The notes below the pieces were generated by a model that made no database searches, was not told the origin of the DNA, and saw nothing but the letters and a program-made list of their open reading frames with translations. DNA of 62,477 bases from Erysipelothrix sp. (GTDB lineage: Bacteria; Bacillota_I; Bacilli_A; Erysipelotrichales; Erysipelotrichaceae), in the NCBI GenBank assembly GCA_012727815.1, contig JAAYGI010000035.1, positions 1 through 62,477 of the forward strand, read 5' to 3'. This document shows, piece after piece, positions 1-7,843 of the stretch. The position numbers and the translations under genes are program-made. Numbering within the stretch: position 1 is the stretch's first letter; each line of letters opens with the position of its first letter.

Positions 1-48
1 GAAGAAGATGGTATCTTGAATAGCTTTATACTTAATAATCTAATATAA
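1..48 (+). CDS. possible 3' end of an upstream gene
   Basis: Frame 1 is open from the window edge for 15 codons and ends at TAA (46-48), giving a tail that reads EEDGILNSFILNNLI. It is followed 37 bases later by a strong bidirectional terminator, as expected for the end of a gene convergent with the isomerase on the other strand. The tail is too short to recognise a family, and chance openness over 16 codons is quite possible. Confidence 0.25.
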   Translation, partial: EEDGILNSFILNNLI

Positions 49-84
49 TTTTTAAAATAAGTTGGCTAAATCTCTAGTCCATTA

Positions 85-116
85 AAAAAGTGTGTATTAA
101 TAAATACACACTTTTT
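85..116. terminator. bidirectional rho-independent terminator
   Basis: A perfect 14-bp stem (85-98 with 103-116) has a 4-base loop and A/T tracts on both flanks, so it can end transcription from either side. It lies just downstream of the isomerase gene that stops at 133 on the minus strand. Confidence 0.8.
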
Positions 117-132
117 CTACTCATGGTGAGGA

Positions 133-1047
133 TTAAATTAAAAATTGTCGAAGATATCTATAACTTAAGATAACGGATTTATCCAAATCTTCATTTGAAT
201 CCTCATATGATTTATCTTCTACTTCAACACATGCATGTCCTTTAAAGTTGATATCATTTAATGCTGATATATACTTTCCCCAATCAACATCTCCCAATCC
301 AGGTAGTTTTGGGCTCATGTATTCTAATGGGTTTGCCATAATGCCAACATCATCCAATTTATCTTTATAAATTTTTGTATCTTTAAAGTGTACATGAAAT
401 ATTCTGTCTTTGAATTCATATAAAGGTTTAATGTAATCTATATGTAACCAAACTAAGTGAGAAGGGTCGTAGTTAATTCCGAAGTTATCATTAGGAATAA
501 TTTCAAATACACGTCTCCAATTGGCAGGAGTTGTAAATAAGTTTTTACCTGAAGGCCACTCATCATCTGAAAACCACATAGGACAGTTTTCTATTGCTAT
601 TTTAACATCTTTATTTTGTGCATAATTAACAATGGCAGGCCATGTTTTTTCAAATAGTTCAAAGTTTTCATTTAGTGTTAGCTTATGATTTTTACCTATG
701 AATGTTGTAACCATATTAACATCCAAGAGTTTTGCTGCATCGATTACTTTGTATAAATGATTAAGGTTGTTATCCCTTGTATCAGCGTCATCATCCAATA
801 CATTAGGATAATATGCCAGTGCTGATATTTCTAGGTCATTGTCATAAAATAATTTTTGTATGTGTCTTATCTTAGCGTCATCCAAATTGTTAACGTCGAT
901 ATGTGATACACCTGCATAACGTCGATCAGCTTTGCCACTTGGCCAGCAAGCAACTTCAATTGATTCATAACCAATACCACTTACAAATTCTACCATTTCT
1001 TCAAGTGTGTAGTGTCCTAGTATTGCGCTGTTGATTCCAAATTTCAT
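133..1047 (-). CDS. sugar phosphate isomerase/epimerase-like TIM-barrel protein
   Basis: A 304-residue protein of the xylose-isomerase-like TIM-barrel superfamily (AP endonuclease 2 fold). The expected metal-ligand strands are visible: IAIENCP (Glu), NYDPSHLVW (Asp/His), FHVHFKDTK (His) and CVEVED (Glu). Members isomerise, epimerise or eliminate on sugars and cyclitols, and the substrate cannot be read from sequence. Its start overlaps the stop of the LacI regulator by 4 bases (ATGA), so the two are translationally coupled on the minus strand. It is divergent from a second set with two dehydrogenases and another isomerase-like protein, suggesting one pathway. It is probably cytoplasmic, as no signal peptide is seen. 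Confidence 0.8.
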   Translation of the reverse strand: MKFGINSAILGHYTLEEMVEFVSGIGYESIEVACWPSGKADRRYAGVSHIDVNNLDDAKIRHIQKLFYDNDLEISALAYYPNVLDDDADTRDNNLNHLYKVIDAAKLLDVNMVTTFIGKNHKLTLNENFELFEKTWPAIVNYAQNKDVKIAIENCPMWFSDDEWPSGKNLFTTPANWRRVFEIIPNDNFGINYDPSHLVWLHIDYIKPLYEFKDRIFHVHFKDTKIYKDKLDDVGIMANPLEYMSPKLPGLGDVDWGKYISALNDINFKGHACVEVEDKSYEDSNEDLDKSVILSYRYLRQFLI

Positions 1048-2078
1048 AATGTCTCCTTTTTAACTACCATTGGGGTAGATTCTCGAATGATTAATTCTGT
1101 TTCTAAATATAATTGCTTGTTTGGTGTATTGGGTTTGTATATCTTTTCCATTAGGAGTTCACAAGATTGGTATCCTAATAGGTAGGTAGGTTGATCAATT
1201 GTTGTTAAAGTAGGGGATATCATGGTTGATAAATCAATGTTATCAAATCCAATGACTGCAACATCTTCTGGAACTCTCAACCCAAGTTTTTTAGCTGCGT
1301 TGATAGCGGCGGCTGCAAATACATCCGATACACAGATAATTGTATCTGGGGGTGTTTTTTGTTTTAGTAAGTGCATCGAGTTTGTGTATGCCAGATTATA
1401 AGATACTGAGGATAAATGAATAATATAATCTTCATTAACTTCGATCTTATATTCAGCCATGGCATCTCTGAAACCTGCTTCTCTTCGCCTTGCATAACTT
1501 TGATTCAAAGATGCATTTAGAAATGCTATATTACGGCTTCCGATTGATAAAGCATATTTAGTAGCTTTCTTCATAGATGCCACATCATCTATACAAACAT
1601 AAGGGATATCCATATCGTGTATATATTCAGAGCATAATACAATAGGTAATCGATAGTTTAATTTTTGAGTAATGATTTTTAATTGATTGCTTGTAATTGA
1701 GGATAAAAATATTACTCCTGCAAATCTTTGAGACTTTAAGACAGATTCATAATCAGAAAATTCTTTATATAACTCTTTTGTCTGTAATATCAATAAATCA
1801 TAGCCATGTTTATAGCTAGAGTTTTGTATTCCATCTAAAACAGGTACAAAGAATGGATTTCTTAGTTCTGTTACAAATACAAGAATTGTCTTTGAATCTT
1901 GATCATAAAGATCCGTATCTTGTTTTATGATAAAGTCTAATTCTTTGATAGCGTTAAGTACTGCTGTTTTGGTTTTATCACTTACCTTATCTTTAGCATT
2001 AATTACACGTGATACTGTAGCTGTTGAAACGCCTGCTTTCTTAGCGACATCTGCAACTGTTGGATTTTCTTTCTTCAT
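1044..2078 (-). CDS. LacI-family transcriptional regulator
   Basis: A 344-residue regulator. The N-terminus PTVADVAKKAGVSTATVSRV is the classic LacI helix-turn-helix plus hinge region, followed by a periplasmic-binding-protein-like sensor domain ending in the typical VIGFDNIDLSTMISPTLTT stretch. I place the start at 2078 because GGAGGGG lies 5-11 bases upstream. An in-frame start 17 codons earlier would run through this site and the promoter. It is the first gene of a two-gene minus-strand operon and is divergent from the dehydrogenase and importer genes, so it most likely represses them in response to the imported sugar or cyclitol. It probably also regulates itself, since dyads overlap its own promoter. 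Confidence 0.92.
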   Translation of the reverse strand: MKKENPTVADVAKKAGVSTATVSRVINAKDKVSDKTKTAVLNAIKELDFIIKQDTDLYDQDSKTILVFVTELRNPFFVPVLDGIQNSSYKHGYDLLILQTKELYKEFSDYESVLKSQRFAGVIFLSSITSNQLKIITQKLNYRLPIVLCSEYIHDMDIPYVCIDDVASMKKATKYALSIGSRNIAFLNASLNQSYARRREAGFRDAMAEYKIEVNEDYIIHLSSVSYNLAYTNSMHLLKQKTPPDTIICVSDVFAAAAINAAKKLGLRVPEDVAVIGFDNIDLSTMISPTLTTIDQPTYLLGYQSCELLMEKIYKPNTPNKQLYLETELIIRESTPMVVKKETL

Positions 2079-2100
2079 ATAACCCCTCCGAACTAAAGTC

Positions 2101-2129
2101 ATTATACATAATAATGTAACGAATGACAA
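2101..2129 (-). promoter_or_regulatory. promoter of the LacI-regulator operon
   Basis: Read on the minus strand: -35 TTGTCA (2129-2124), 17-base spacer, -10 TATAAT (2106-2101). It sits 23 bases or more upstream of the regulator start. A cre-like dyad covers the -35 and a second dyad fills the spacer, which fits autoregulation. Confidence 0.7.
2105..2119. promoter_or_regulatory. TACATAATAATGTAA dyad, copy 1
   Basis: This 15-base element is repeated exactly at 5250-5264, just upstream of the binding-protein gene of the same locus. Its core ACAT-AATA-ATGT-like symmetry and its position inside the spacer of the regulator promoter suggest an operator. That LacI binds it is an inference, since LacI-family operators usually have a central CG, which is absent here. 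Confidence 0.45.
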
Positions 2130-2137
2130 CGGTTACA
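2124..2137 (-). promoter_or_regulatory. cre-like / LacI-type operator
   Basis: On the minus strand this reads TGTAACCGTTGTCA, which fits the cre consensus TGWAANCGNTNWCA at every position, with the central CG typical of LacI/CcpA-type operators. It overlaps the -35 of the regulator promoter. It could serve the local LacI protein or CcpA. Confidence 0.5.
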
Positions 2138-2155
2138 CGCAAATCTACATACAAA

Positions 2156-2169
2156 TGTAAGCGTTTGTG
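2156..2169 (+). promoter_or_regulatory. second CG-centred LacI-type operator candidate
   Basis: TGTAAGCGTTTGTG has the left half of a cre/LacI operator and a degenerate right half. It lies upstream of the divergent dehydrogenase promoter and 32 bases from the first CG-centred dyad, about three helical turns, an arrangement that would allow cooperative binding. Confidence 0.35.
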
Positions 2170-2207
2170 GGAAATTTCGTGTTTTTGAACTTTTTGAGCA
2201 TTTTTTA

Positions 2208-2236
2208 TTGACATTAGCACATGTAAACCCTATCAT
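2208..2236 (+). promoter_or_regulatory. promoter of the dehydrogenase/importer operon
   Basis: A consensus -35 TTGACA (2208-2213), 17-base spacer and -10 TATCAT (2231-2236) drive the rightward operon. An inverted repeat CACATG-N10-CATGTG (2218-2239) straddles the -10 and is another possible repressor site. Confidence 0.75.
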
Positions 2237-2288
2237 GTGTGTAAAGAGCATGTAATAAACGAAAAGTTTACAGTAAAGGATGTATATT

Positions 2289-3434
2289 ATGAACAATAAA
2301 ACTATCAAAGCTGCCATTGTTGGTACAGGATTTATCGGTCGCCAACATTATGAAGCAATTCGTCGTTTACCCAATACAGAAATTATAGCAATTGTTGAAT
2401 CAAATCCTGATACAGCAAAATCATTTGCTAATACATATGGTATTAAAAACTATATGACTAACTATGAAGATCTATTTAAATTAGAAGATTTAGATGTTGT
2501 ACATATTTGTACACCCAATGCATTACATTTTCCAATGGCAAAACTTGCGTTGGAAAATAATGTTAATGTTTTTTGTGAAAAGCCTTTATCCTTGACGGCA
2601 GAAGAATCCAGGATTCTTGTTGATATTGCTAAAGATAAAGACGTTTTTCATGCCGTTAACTTAAACTACCGTTCAAATGTAATGGTAAGAGAGATGAAAG
2701 CAAGAATATCTAATAAGAGCATTGGTGATGTATTGATGGTCAAGGGTGAGTATATCCAAGACTGGTTGATGTATCAAACAGACTATGATTGGCACTTTGA
2801 TCCAAAACTAGTTGGAGCATCTCGTACCGTTGCAGATATTGGAACACACTTATTTGATTTGGTTCAATTTATAACTGGAAAAGATATTGTATCAATCTAT
2901 GCAAATCTGATTACAGTTTATCCAACACGTATTAAAAGAGAGCAAACAGGAACAACATTTGCTCAAACATATACAGGTAAAGCTGAAAATGTTGAAGTTG
3001 TGAATGAAGATGCGGCTATGATTATTGCAAAACTAAGTGATGGAACGTATGTATCTATGAATCTATCTCAAGTAACAGGCGGATACAAGAATGGTATAAG
3101 TCTTGTGATTAGTGGTTCTAAAGAATCTCTAACATGGAATCAAGAAACTTCAGATAAATTAATGATTGGTAAAAGAGATACAGGAAACGAAATCCTATAT
3201 GCTGATCAAAAATATGTAGAAAAAGACTTAAGTAGATTTATAAACCTTCCTAACGGTCATGCTGTTGGATGGGCTGATGCATTCAAAAATTCACTGGGTG
3301 AATTTTACTTAAGATTAAATGGAACAGTCGATAATTCAGATTCATATGTTGACTTTGAAAAAGGCCATCAACTTATGAAACTTGTTGAAGCAAGTGTACT
3401 GAGTAGTAAAGAGAATAGATGGGTTGATCTTTAA
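2289..3434 (+). CDS. Gfo/Idh/MocA-family oxidoreductase
   Basis: A 381-residue NAD(P)-dependent dehydrogenase. The N-terminal Rossmann fold shows AAIVGTGFIGRQHYEAI, followed by the family hallmark CEKPLS and, in the C-terminal domain, DIGTHLFD with the Asp/His pair used in catalysis. Related enzymes oxidise a ring hydroxyl of sugars or inositols, often at C3. The start at 2289 is chosen because AAAGGA ends 8 bases upstream. An ATG three codons earlier overlaps that site. It is the first gene of the rightward operon and lies 10 bases before an isomerase-like gene. The substrate is unknown. Cytoplasmic. Confidence 0.88.
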   Translation: MNNKTIKAAIVGTGFIGRQHYEAIRRLPNTEIIAIVESNPDTAKSFANTYGIKNYMTNYEDLFKLEDLDVVHICTPNALHFPMAKLALENNVNVFCEKPLSLTAEESRILVDIAKDKDVFHAVNLNYRSNVMVREMKARISNKSIGDVLMVKGEYIQDWLMYQTDYDWHFDPKLVGASRTVADIGTHLFDLVQFITGKDIVSIYANLITVYPTRIKREQTGTTFAQTYTGKAENVEVVNEDAAMIIAKLSDGTYVSMNLSQVTGGYKNGISLVISGSKESLTWNQETSDKLMIGKRDTGNEILYADQKYVEKDLSRFINLPNGHAVGWADAFKNSLGEFYLRLNGTVDNSDSYVDFEKGHQLMKLVEASVLSSKENRWVDL

Positions 3435-3444
3435 GGAGGAAAAT

Positions 3445-4263
3445 ATGAATAGAAAAATTGTTGTTAACTCCAATTGCTATCATGGATATAGTATTGATGA
3501 AGCAATTGAAGGTATATCAAATGCAGGATTTAAATATATAGAACTCACAGCTACTAAAGGTTGGACAGAACATGTTTTCTTCGATCATAGCTTTGAAACA
3601 TTACAAAAAGTAAAAGACAAACTCCAAGATAAAAATCTTGAAGTTATCGCAATGAGTGGTCACACAAGTTTAATGGATGAATCAAGAATAGAAGACTTCG
3701 TTAAAAATATTCACCTTGCAAACTTCTTTGGTGCTAGATATATCGTCACATCAGTTGGTGAGGCACATCTAGAAGATATGGCAAATAGTGGTAATGACCT
3801 AATTGTTAAACATTTAAAATCATTTACAACACTACTTAGAAAATATGATATGCAACTGGTACTTGAGGTACATGGTAAAGATCATGGAACAGGTGTTATT
3901 CTTCAAAAGATAATTGATGAAGTAAATGATCAAAATGTAAGGATAGCTTATGATACAGCAAATGCAATATTCTATGGTGATGTAGATCCAGTTGAGGATT
4001 TAAAAGAATCTATAGATGCCATTACTTATGTTCATATTAAAGATAAAGCAGGCGAAAAAGATGCTTGGAACTTCCCAGCACTGGGTGAAGGTTATGTTGA
4101 TTTTAAAGCATTGATAAATGTTTTAGATACTCATAAAAACGATGCACCCTTAAGTATTGAGATTGAATTTACTGAAAAAGGTCCAAGAGATCTTGATGAA
4201 GTAAATACAGCCCTTATAAAATCGAGAGATTATTTAGAAAACTTAGGTCTAAAGGTTAGGTGA
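3445..4263 (+). CDS. second TIM-barrel isomerase/epimerase-like protein
   Basis: A 272-residue xylose-isomerase-like TIM-barrel protein. Candidate metal ligands are in LVLEVHG, IAYDTANAIFY, YVHIKDK and LSIEIEF. AAGGAGGA at 3433-3440 fixes the start at 3445; an upstream in-frame TTG is inside the preceding gene. Sandwiched between two Gfo/Idh/MocA dehydrogenases, it plausibly isomerises or eliminates on the keto intermediate made by one of them. It is only distantly similar to the minus-strand isomerase at 133-1047, so the two are unlikely to be redundant. Confidence 0.82.
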   Translation: MNRKIVVNSNCYHGYSIDEAIEGISNAGFKYIELTATKGWTEHVFFDHSFETLQKVKDKLQDKNLEVIAMSGHTSLMDESRIEDFVKNIHLANFFGARYIVTSVGEAHLEDMANSGNDLIVKHLKSFTTLLRKYDMQLVLEVHGKDHGTGVILQKIIDEVNDQNVRIAYDTANAIFYGDVDPVEDLKESIDAITYVHIKDKAGEKDAWNFPALGEGYVDFKALINVLDTHKNDAPLSIEIEFTEKGPRDLDEVNTALIKSRDYLENLGLKVR

Positions 4264-4267
4264 AGCA

Positions 4268-5239
4268 ATGTTAAAAGTAGGAATTGTCGGCTTGGGAGGT
4301 ATGGGTACTGTTCATTATATGAACTACAAACATATCCCACAAGTAAAAGTCGTAGCATGTGTTGGAACAACAGATGCAGATAAAGAAAAAGCAAAACAAT
4401 GGGACTTACCCATATTTGACTCTATTGAAGCAATGGGTAAAGAAGTAGATCTAGATATTGTAGATATATGTACCCCAACATTTCTTCATAAAGACCATGT
4501 TGAGCAAGCATTAAATTTAAATAAGAATGTTATCTGTGAAAAACCCTTAGCACTGAAATCGGAAGATGCAAAATATCTCTTTGATTTAGCAAAGGATAAA
4601 GGAAAACATTTATATGTAGCTCAAGTGGTTCAGTTTATGAAACAAACAGAGATACTAAGACAAATCATAAATGAAGGAAAATATGGAAAACCACTGGATG
4701 CAGTATTCCATAGATTATCAGCAAAACCCAATTGGGGAAGCGGATCTTGGATGTTTGATAAATCCAAAGCAGGATTGATACCTTATGATTTACATATTCA
4801 TGATTTAGATTTAATTGTAAGTTTATTTGGAGCACCAGATTCAGTAGAGATACAAGAAACACAAGGGATCTTAGATTTCCCAGAACATTACCGTTTCTTA
4901 TATAACTACGATGGACTCAATGTAGTAGGAGAGGCAGCATGGTTTAATGCTAACATTCCTTTTACAGCAAAATGGACTGTCTACTTTGAAAAAGCATTTT
5001 TAGTAAATGATCAAAATGGATTGATCCTATATCCAAGTGATGGTGAAGCTATTATTTATGATATTGAAGAAGAAAATAAGATTGAAACAGGTATTAACGT
5101 ACCCCCTACAGAAATGTATTTAAATGAATTAAAACATTTCGTAGCATGTATTCTTGAAGATATTGATTCACCAATAGTGACTGAAAAACAAGTTATCAGT
5201 ACACTAGAAATATTAGAAACAATATCACAACTTAATTAG
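4268..5239 (+). CDS. second Gfo/Idh/MocA-family oxidoreductase
   Basis: A 323-residue NAD(P)-dependent dehydrogenase with KVGIVGLGGMGTVHYMNY at the Rossmann nucleotide loop, CEKPLALKSED as the catalytic-Lys motif, and YDLHIHDLDLI as the Asp/His region. AGGTGA of the preceding stop region acts as ribosome binding site 4 bases upstream, so the two genes are coupled. It is shorter than the first dehydrogenase and diverges from it, so the pair may catalyse an oxidation and a later reduction on either side of the TIM-barrel step. Substrate unknown. Confidence 0.88.
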   Translation: MLKVGIVGLGGMGTVHYMNYKHIPQVKVVACVGTTDADKEKAKQWDLPIFDSIEAMGKEVDLDIVDICTPTFLHKDHVEQALNLNKNVICEKPLALKSEDAKYLFDLAKDKGKHLYVAQVVQFMKQTEILRQIINEGKYGKPLDAVFHRLSAKPNWGSGSWMFDKSKAGLIPYDLHIHDLDLIVSLFGAPDSVEIQETQGILDFPEHYRFLYNYDGLNVVGEAAWFNANIPFTAKWTVYFEKAFLVNDQNGLILYPSDGEAIIYDIEEENKIETGINVPPTEMYLNELKHFVACILEDIDSPIVTEKQVISTLEILETISQLN

Positions 5240-5247
5240 GTTTTAAA

Positions 5248-5265
5248 CTTACATAATAATGTAAG
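5248..5265 (+). promoter_or_regulatory. dyad/hairpin upstream of the binding-protein gene (copy 2 of the shared element)
   Basis: CTTACAT-AATA-ATGTAAG forms a perfect 7-bp stem with a 4-base loop and has no T tract, so it is not a normal terminator. Positions 5250-5264 are identical to 2105-2119 in the regulator promoter. It may be an operator for an internal promoter or an mRNA hairpin that sets the level of the binding-protein message. Confidence 0.5.
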
Positions 5266-5305
5266 AAAACATATGCGAATAACACAAAATAAAGGAGGAT
5301 TAGTT

Positions 5306-6262
5306 ATGAAGCGTATATTTAAAGGATTATTAGTTGCAGTATTAGTGATTGGATTGGCAGGATGTAGTGCAAAACCAGGCGATGATGGTGGCGATAAAGA
5401 TGAAAAATACAAAATTGGTATCTTAGCACCTGCTGTTACACACGGTTGGGTTGCAGCGGTTGCATATCATGCTGAAGCACAAGCCAAAGATTTAGGTGAA
5501 GAAATTGAGTATAAAATCTATACAAGTAATGATGCTGCAGAAATGACAGGACAACTTGATGACCTTAAAACATGGGGCGCACAAGCAATTGTTGCATTCC
5601 CACAATGGGAAGGTATGGAAGTACCAATTAAAGAAGTTGTAGATGAAGGTATTAAAGTTGTAAACTTTGATATTGAAATTGATGTTGATGGTGTATACCG
5701 TGTAACTGGAGACAACAAAGAAATGGGTGTCAAAGGTGCAGAATATATTGTTGATAAAGTAGGTAAAGAAGGAACAGTTGTTATATTAGATGTTCCTACT
5801 TCAGGATCAGTTGCAAGACTTCGTAAAGAAGGATTTGAAGAAACAATGAAAGAATTAGCTCCAGAAATGAAGTTAATTACTTATGCAACACAATTCACAC
5901 GTGAAGATGGTCTTAAAGATATGTCAGATATTCTAACAGCAAACCCAAAAATAGATGCAGTATTCTCAATGGATGATGAAACATCAATTGGTGCACTACA
6001 AGCGATTTCTGAAGCTGGTAGAACAGATATTAAAGCAATTACAGGTGGTGGCGGTAGTCAAGAATACTTCAAGATGATGCCAGAAAACGAAGAAATTTGG
6101 ATTTCATCAGCACTATATAGCCCTGCAATGGTTAAAGATGCAGTTAAAACAGCATTAAAATTATTAAAAGGTGAAACAGTTGATGAAGTACTCGTAATTC
6201 CTACTCAAATTATTGATAGAGAGAACTACGAAGAATTATTAGATGAAAAATCACCATACTAA
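5306..6262 (+). CDS. sugar ABC transporter substrate-binding lipoprotein (RbsB-like)
   Basis: A 318-residue lipoprotein. A basic, hydrophobic signal peptide ends in the lipobox LAGC, after which a Gly/Asp/Lys-rich linker leads into a type-I periplasmic-binding fold (YKIGILAPAVTHGWV, later IDAVFSMDDETSIGALQAI). It captures the substrate at the outer membrane-facing surface for the ATPase and permease that follow. The start at 5306 follows AAAGGAGGA; an ATG 11 codons upstream lacks a site. Family members bind ribose, xylose, inositol and similar monosaccharides, in keeping with the neighbouring cyclitol or sugar dehydrogenases. Confidence 0.9.
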   Translation: MKRIFKGLLVAVLVIGLAGCSAKPGDDGGDKDEKYKIGILAPAVTHGWVAAVAYHAEAQAKDLGEEIEYKIYTSNDAAEMTGQLDDLKTWGAQAIVAFPQWEGMEVPIKEVVDEGIKVVNFDIEIDVDGVYRVTGDNKEMGVKGAEYIVDKVGKEGTVVILDVPTSGSVARLRKEGFEETMKELAPEMKLITYATQFTREDGLKDMSDILTANPKIDAVFSMDDETSIGALQAISEAGRTDIKAITGGGGSQEYFKMMPENEEIWISSALYSPAMVKDAVKTALKLLKGETVDEVLVIPTQIIDRENYEELLDEKSPY

Positions 6263-6279
6263 GTAGTAAGTAAATATTT

Positions 6280-6304
6280 AGGGCTGATGCAGCGCATTAG
6301 CCCT
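6280..6304 (+). terminator. intercistronic hairpin between binding protein and ATPase genes
   Basis: An 11-bp stem (6280-6290 with 6294-6304, one G-U pair) with loop AGC, followed by only TTC before A-rich sequence. It is a weak terminator or 3'-end stabiliser, a typical arrangement that lets the binding-protein message exceed that of the ATPase and permease. Confidence 0.65.
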
Positions 6305-6325
6305 TTCAAATAAAGAGGTGAAACG

Positions 6326-7831
6326 ATGATAGAAATGAAAAATATTAGTAAGTCATTCGGAAGTAATTTAGTATTGGATGATGTAAATTTAACTTTGCAC
6401 AAAGGTGAGATTTTAGCGCTTTTGGGTGAAAATGGCGCAGGTAAGTCAACTTTAATGAATATACTGGGTGGTGTCTTGCCGGCTGATAGTGGAGAATTAA
6501 ATTTAGATGGATCCAATGTATCATTTAACTCACCATCAGAGTCTATCAATGCAGGTATTGCTTTTATACACCAAGAACTGAATCTAATTAATGATTTACC
6601 AATCTATGAGAACATGTTCTTAGGAAATGAAATCATGAAGAATAAATTTACACCTGATATGAAGGCAATGGAAAAAAGAACTAAAGAAATATTCCAACAA
6701 CTAGAAGTTGATTTAGATCCTACTTTAAAAGTTGGGGCACTTGATGCATCATACAAGCAAATTATAGAAATATCTAAAGCAATGATGATGGATGCACAAT
6801 ATATTATTATGGATGAACCTACAACATCACTTACAGGGGCTGAAATAAAACGTATCTTCGATATGATGACAGTCCTAAAGAAACAAGGTGTAGGAATTAT
6901 ATTTATCTCTCATAAATTAGAAGAAGTCATGGCTGTTTGTGATCGCTATACAATTCTAAGAAATGGGAAAATGGTTGCAACAGGTAGTGTAGCAACAACA
7001 GATGAAAGACAGATTGCACGACACATGGTAGGACATGATGTACGTGATGAAATACTAACAAGAGATATAAACTATGGCGAAGAAGTTTTAAGAGTTGAAA
7101 ACCTTAGCAATGAAGCAAACTTTAATGAAGTCAGTTTCAGTGTTAAAGAAGGTGAAATCTTAGGTGTAACTGGTTTAATGGGGGATGGAAGAAGTGAGTT
7201 GTTCTTAACTCTTTTCGGAGATATGCCCGATTATTCTGGAGATATCTATGTAAGAGATAAACTTGTTAAGATTGGTAGTATCCAAAAAGCACTGGATTAT
7301 AAGATAGGATATCTACCCCGCAACAGAAAAGAAAATGCAATTATTAAAGATATGGATATACTTGAGAATGGTACCATTGTATCGATTAAAGATTTCTTAA
7401 GTAATCTAAAGTTTATCAAAAGAGACAAACAAATATCTGCATTTGAAAAAGAGAAAGAAAGACTTAATGTAAAAATGGGACAGGCAAAAGATTTAATCGG
7501 AAGTCTGTCAGGTGGAAACCAACAAAAAATCGTATTGTTAAAATGGTTATTAAGCAAACCAGATTTACTTATATTAGACAATCCAACTCAAGGTGTTGAT
7601 GTTGGATCAAAAGAGGAAATATATGATATTATTCATCAACTATCAAATGAAGGTGTAGCAATTATCGTATTATCTAACGAAGTAAATGAAATTATTAGAA
7701 TTTGTGATCGTACACTTGTAATGTACCATGGACAAGTTATGGGCGAATGTATCGGCGATACACTCAATGAGAATGATGTCATGTATCTTGCAACAGGTGG
7801 TCGCTTGTTAAATGAAGAATTGGCGAAGTAA
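6326..7831 (+). CDS. sugar ABC transporter ATP-binding protein (RbsA/MglA-like)
   Basis: A 501-residue tandem ATPase, the usual length for this family. The first nucleotide-binding domain has Walker A GENGAGKST and Walker B YIIMDEPTTSL; its signature region is the degenerate DASYKQIIEISKAM typical of the family. The second domain has a degenerate P-loop (TGLMGDGRSE), an intact LSGGNQQK signature and LLILDNPTQGVD. GAGGTGA precedes the start. It energises import by the permease 12 bases downstream. Cytoplasmic, peripheral to the membrane. Confidence 0.93.
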   Translation: MIEMKNISKSFGSNLVLDDVNLTLHKGEILALLGENGAGKSTLMNILGGVLPADSGELNLDGSNVSFNSPSESINAGIAFIHQELNLINDLPIYENMFLGNEIMKNKFTPDMKAMEKRTKEIFQQLEVDLDPTLKVGALDASYKQIIEISKAMMMDAQYIIMDEPTTSLTGAEIKRIFDMMTVLKKQGVGIIFISHKLEEVMAVCDRYTILRNGKMVATGSVATTDERQIARHMVGHDVRDEILTRDINYGEEVLRVENLSNEANFNEVSFSVKEGEILGVTGLMGDGRSELFLTLFGDMPDYSGDIYVRDKLVKIGSIQKALDYKIGYLPRNRKENAIIKDMDILENGTIVSIKDFLSNLKFIKRDKQISAFEKEKERLNVKMGQAKDLIGSLSGGNQQKIVLLKWLLSKPDLLILDNPTQGVDVGSKEEIYDIIHQLSNEGVAIIVLSNEVNEIIRICDRTLVMYHGQVMGECIGDTLNENDVMYLATGGRLLNEELAK

Positions 7832-7843
7832 GAGGAGGTAACT

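Noticed and set aside
2102-2317. A 71-codon minus-strand frame over the divergent promoter region
   Set aside because: It covers the promoters and operators of both flanking operons and has no ribosome site; a promoter region fits better.
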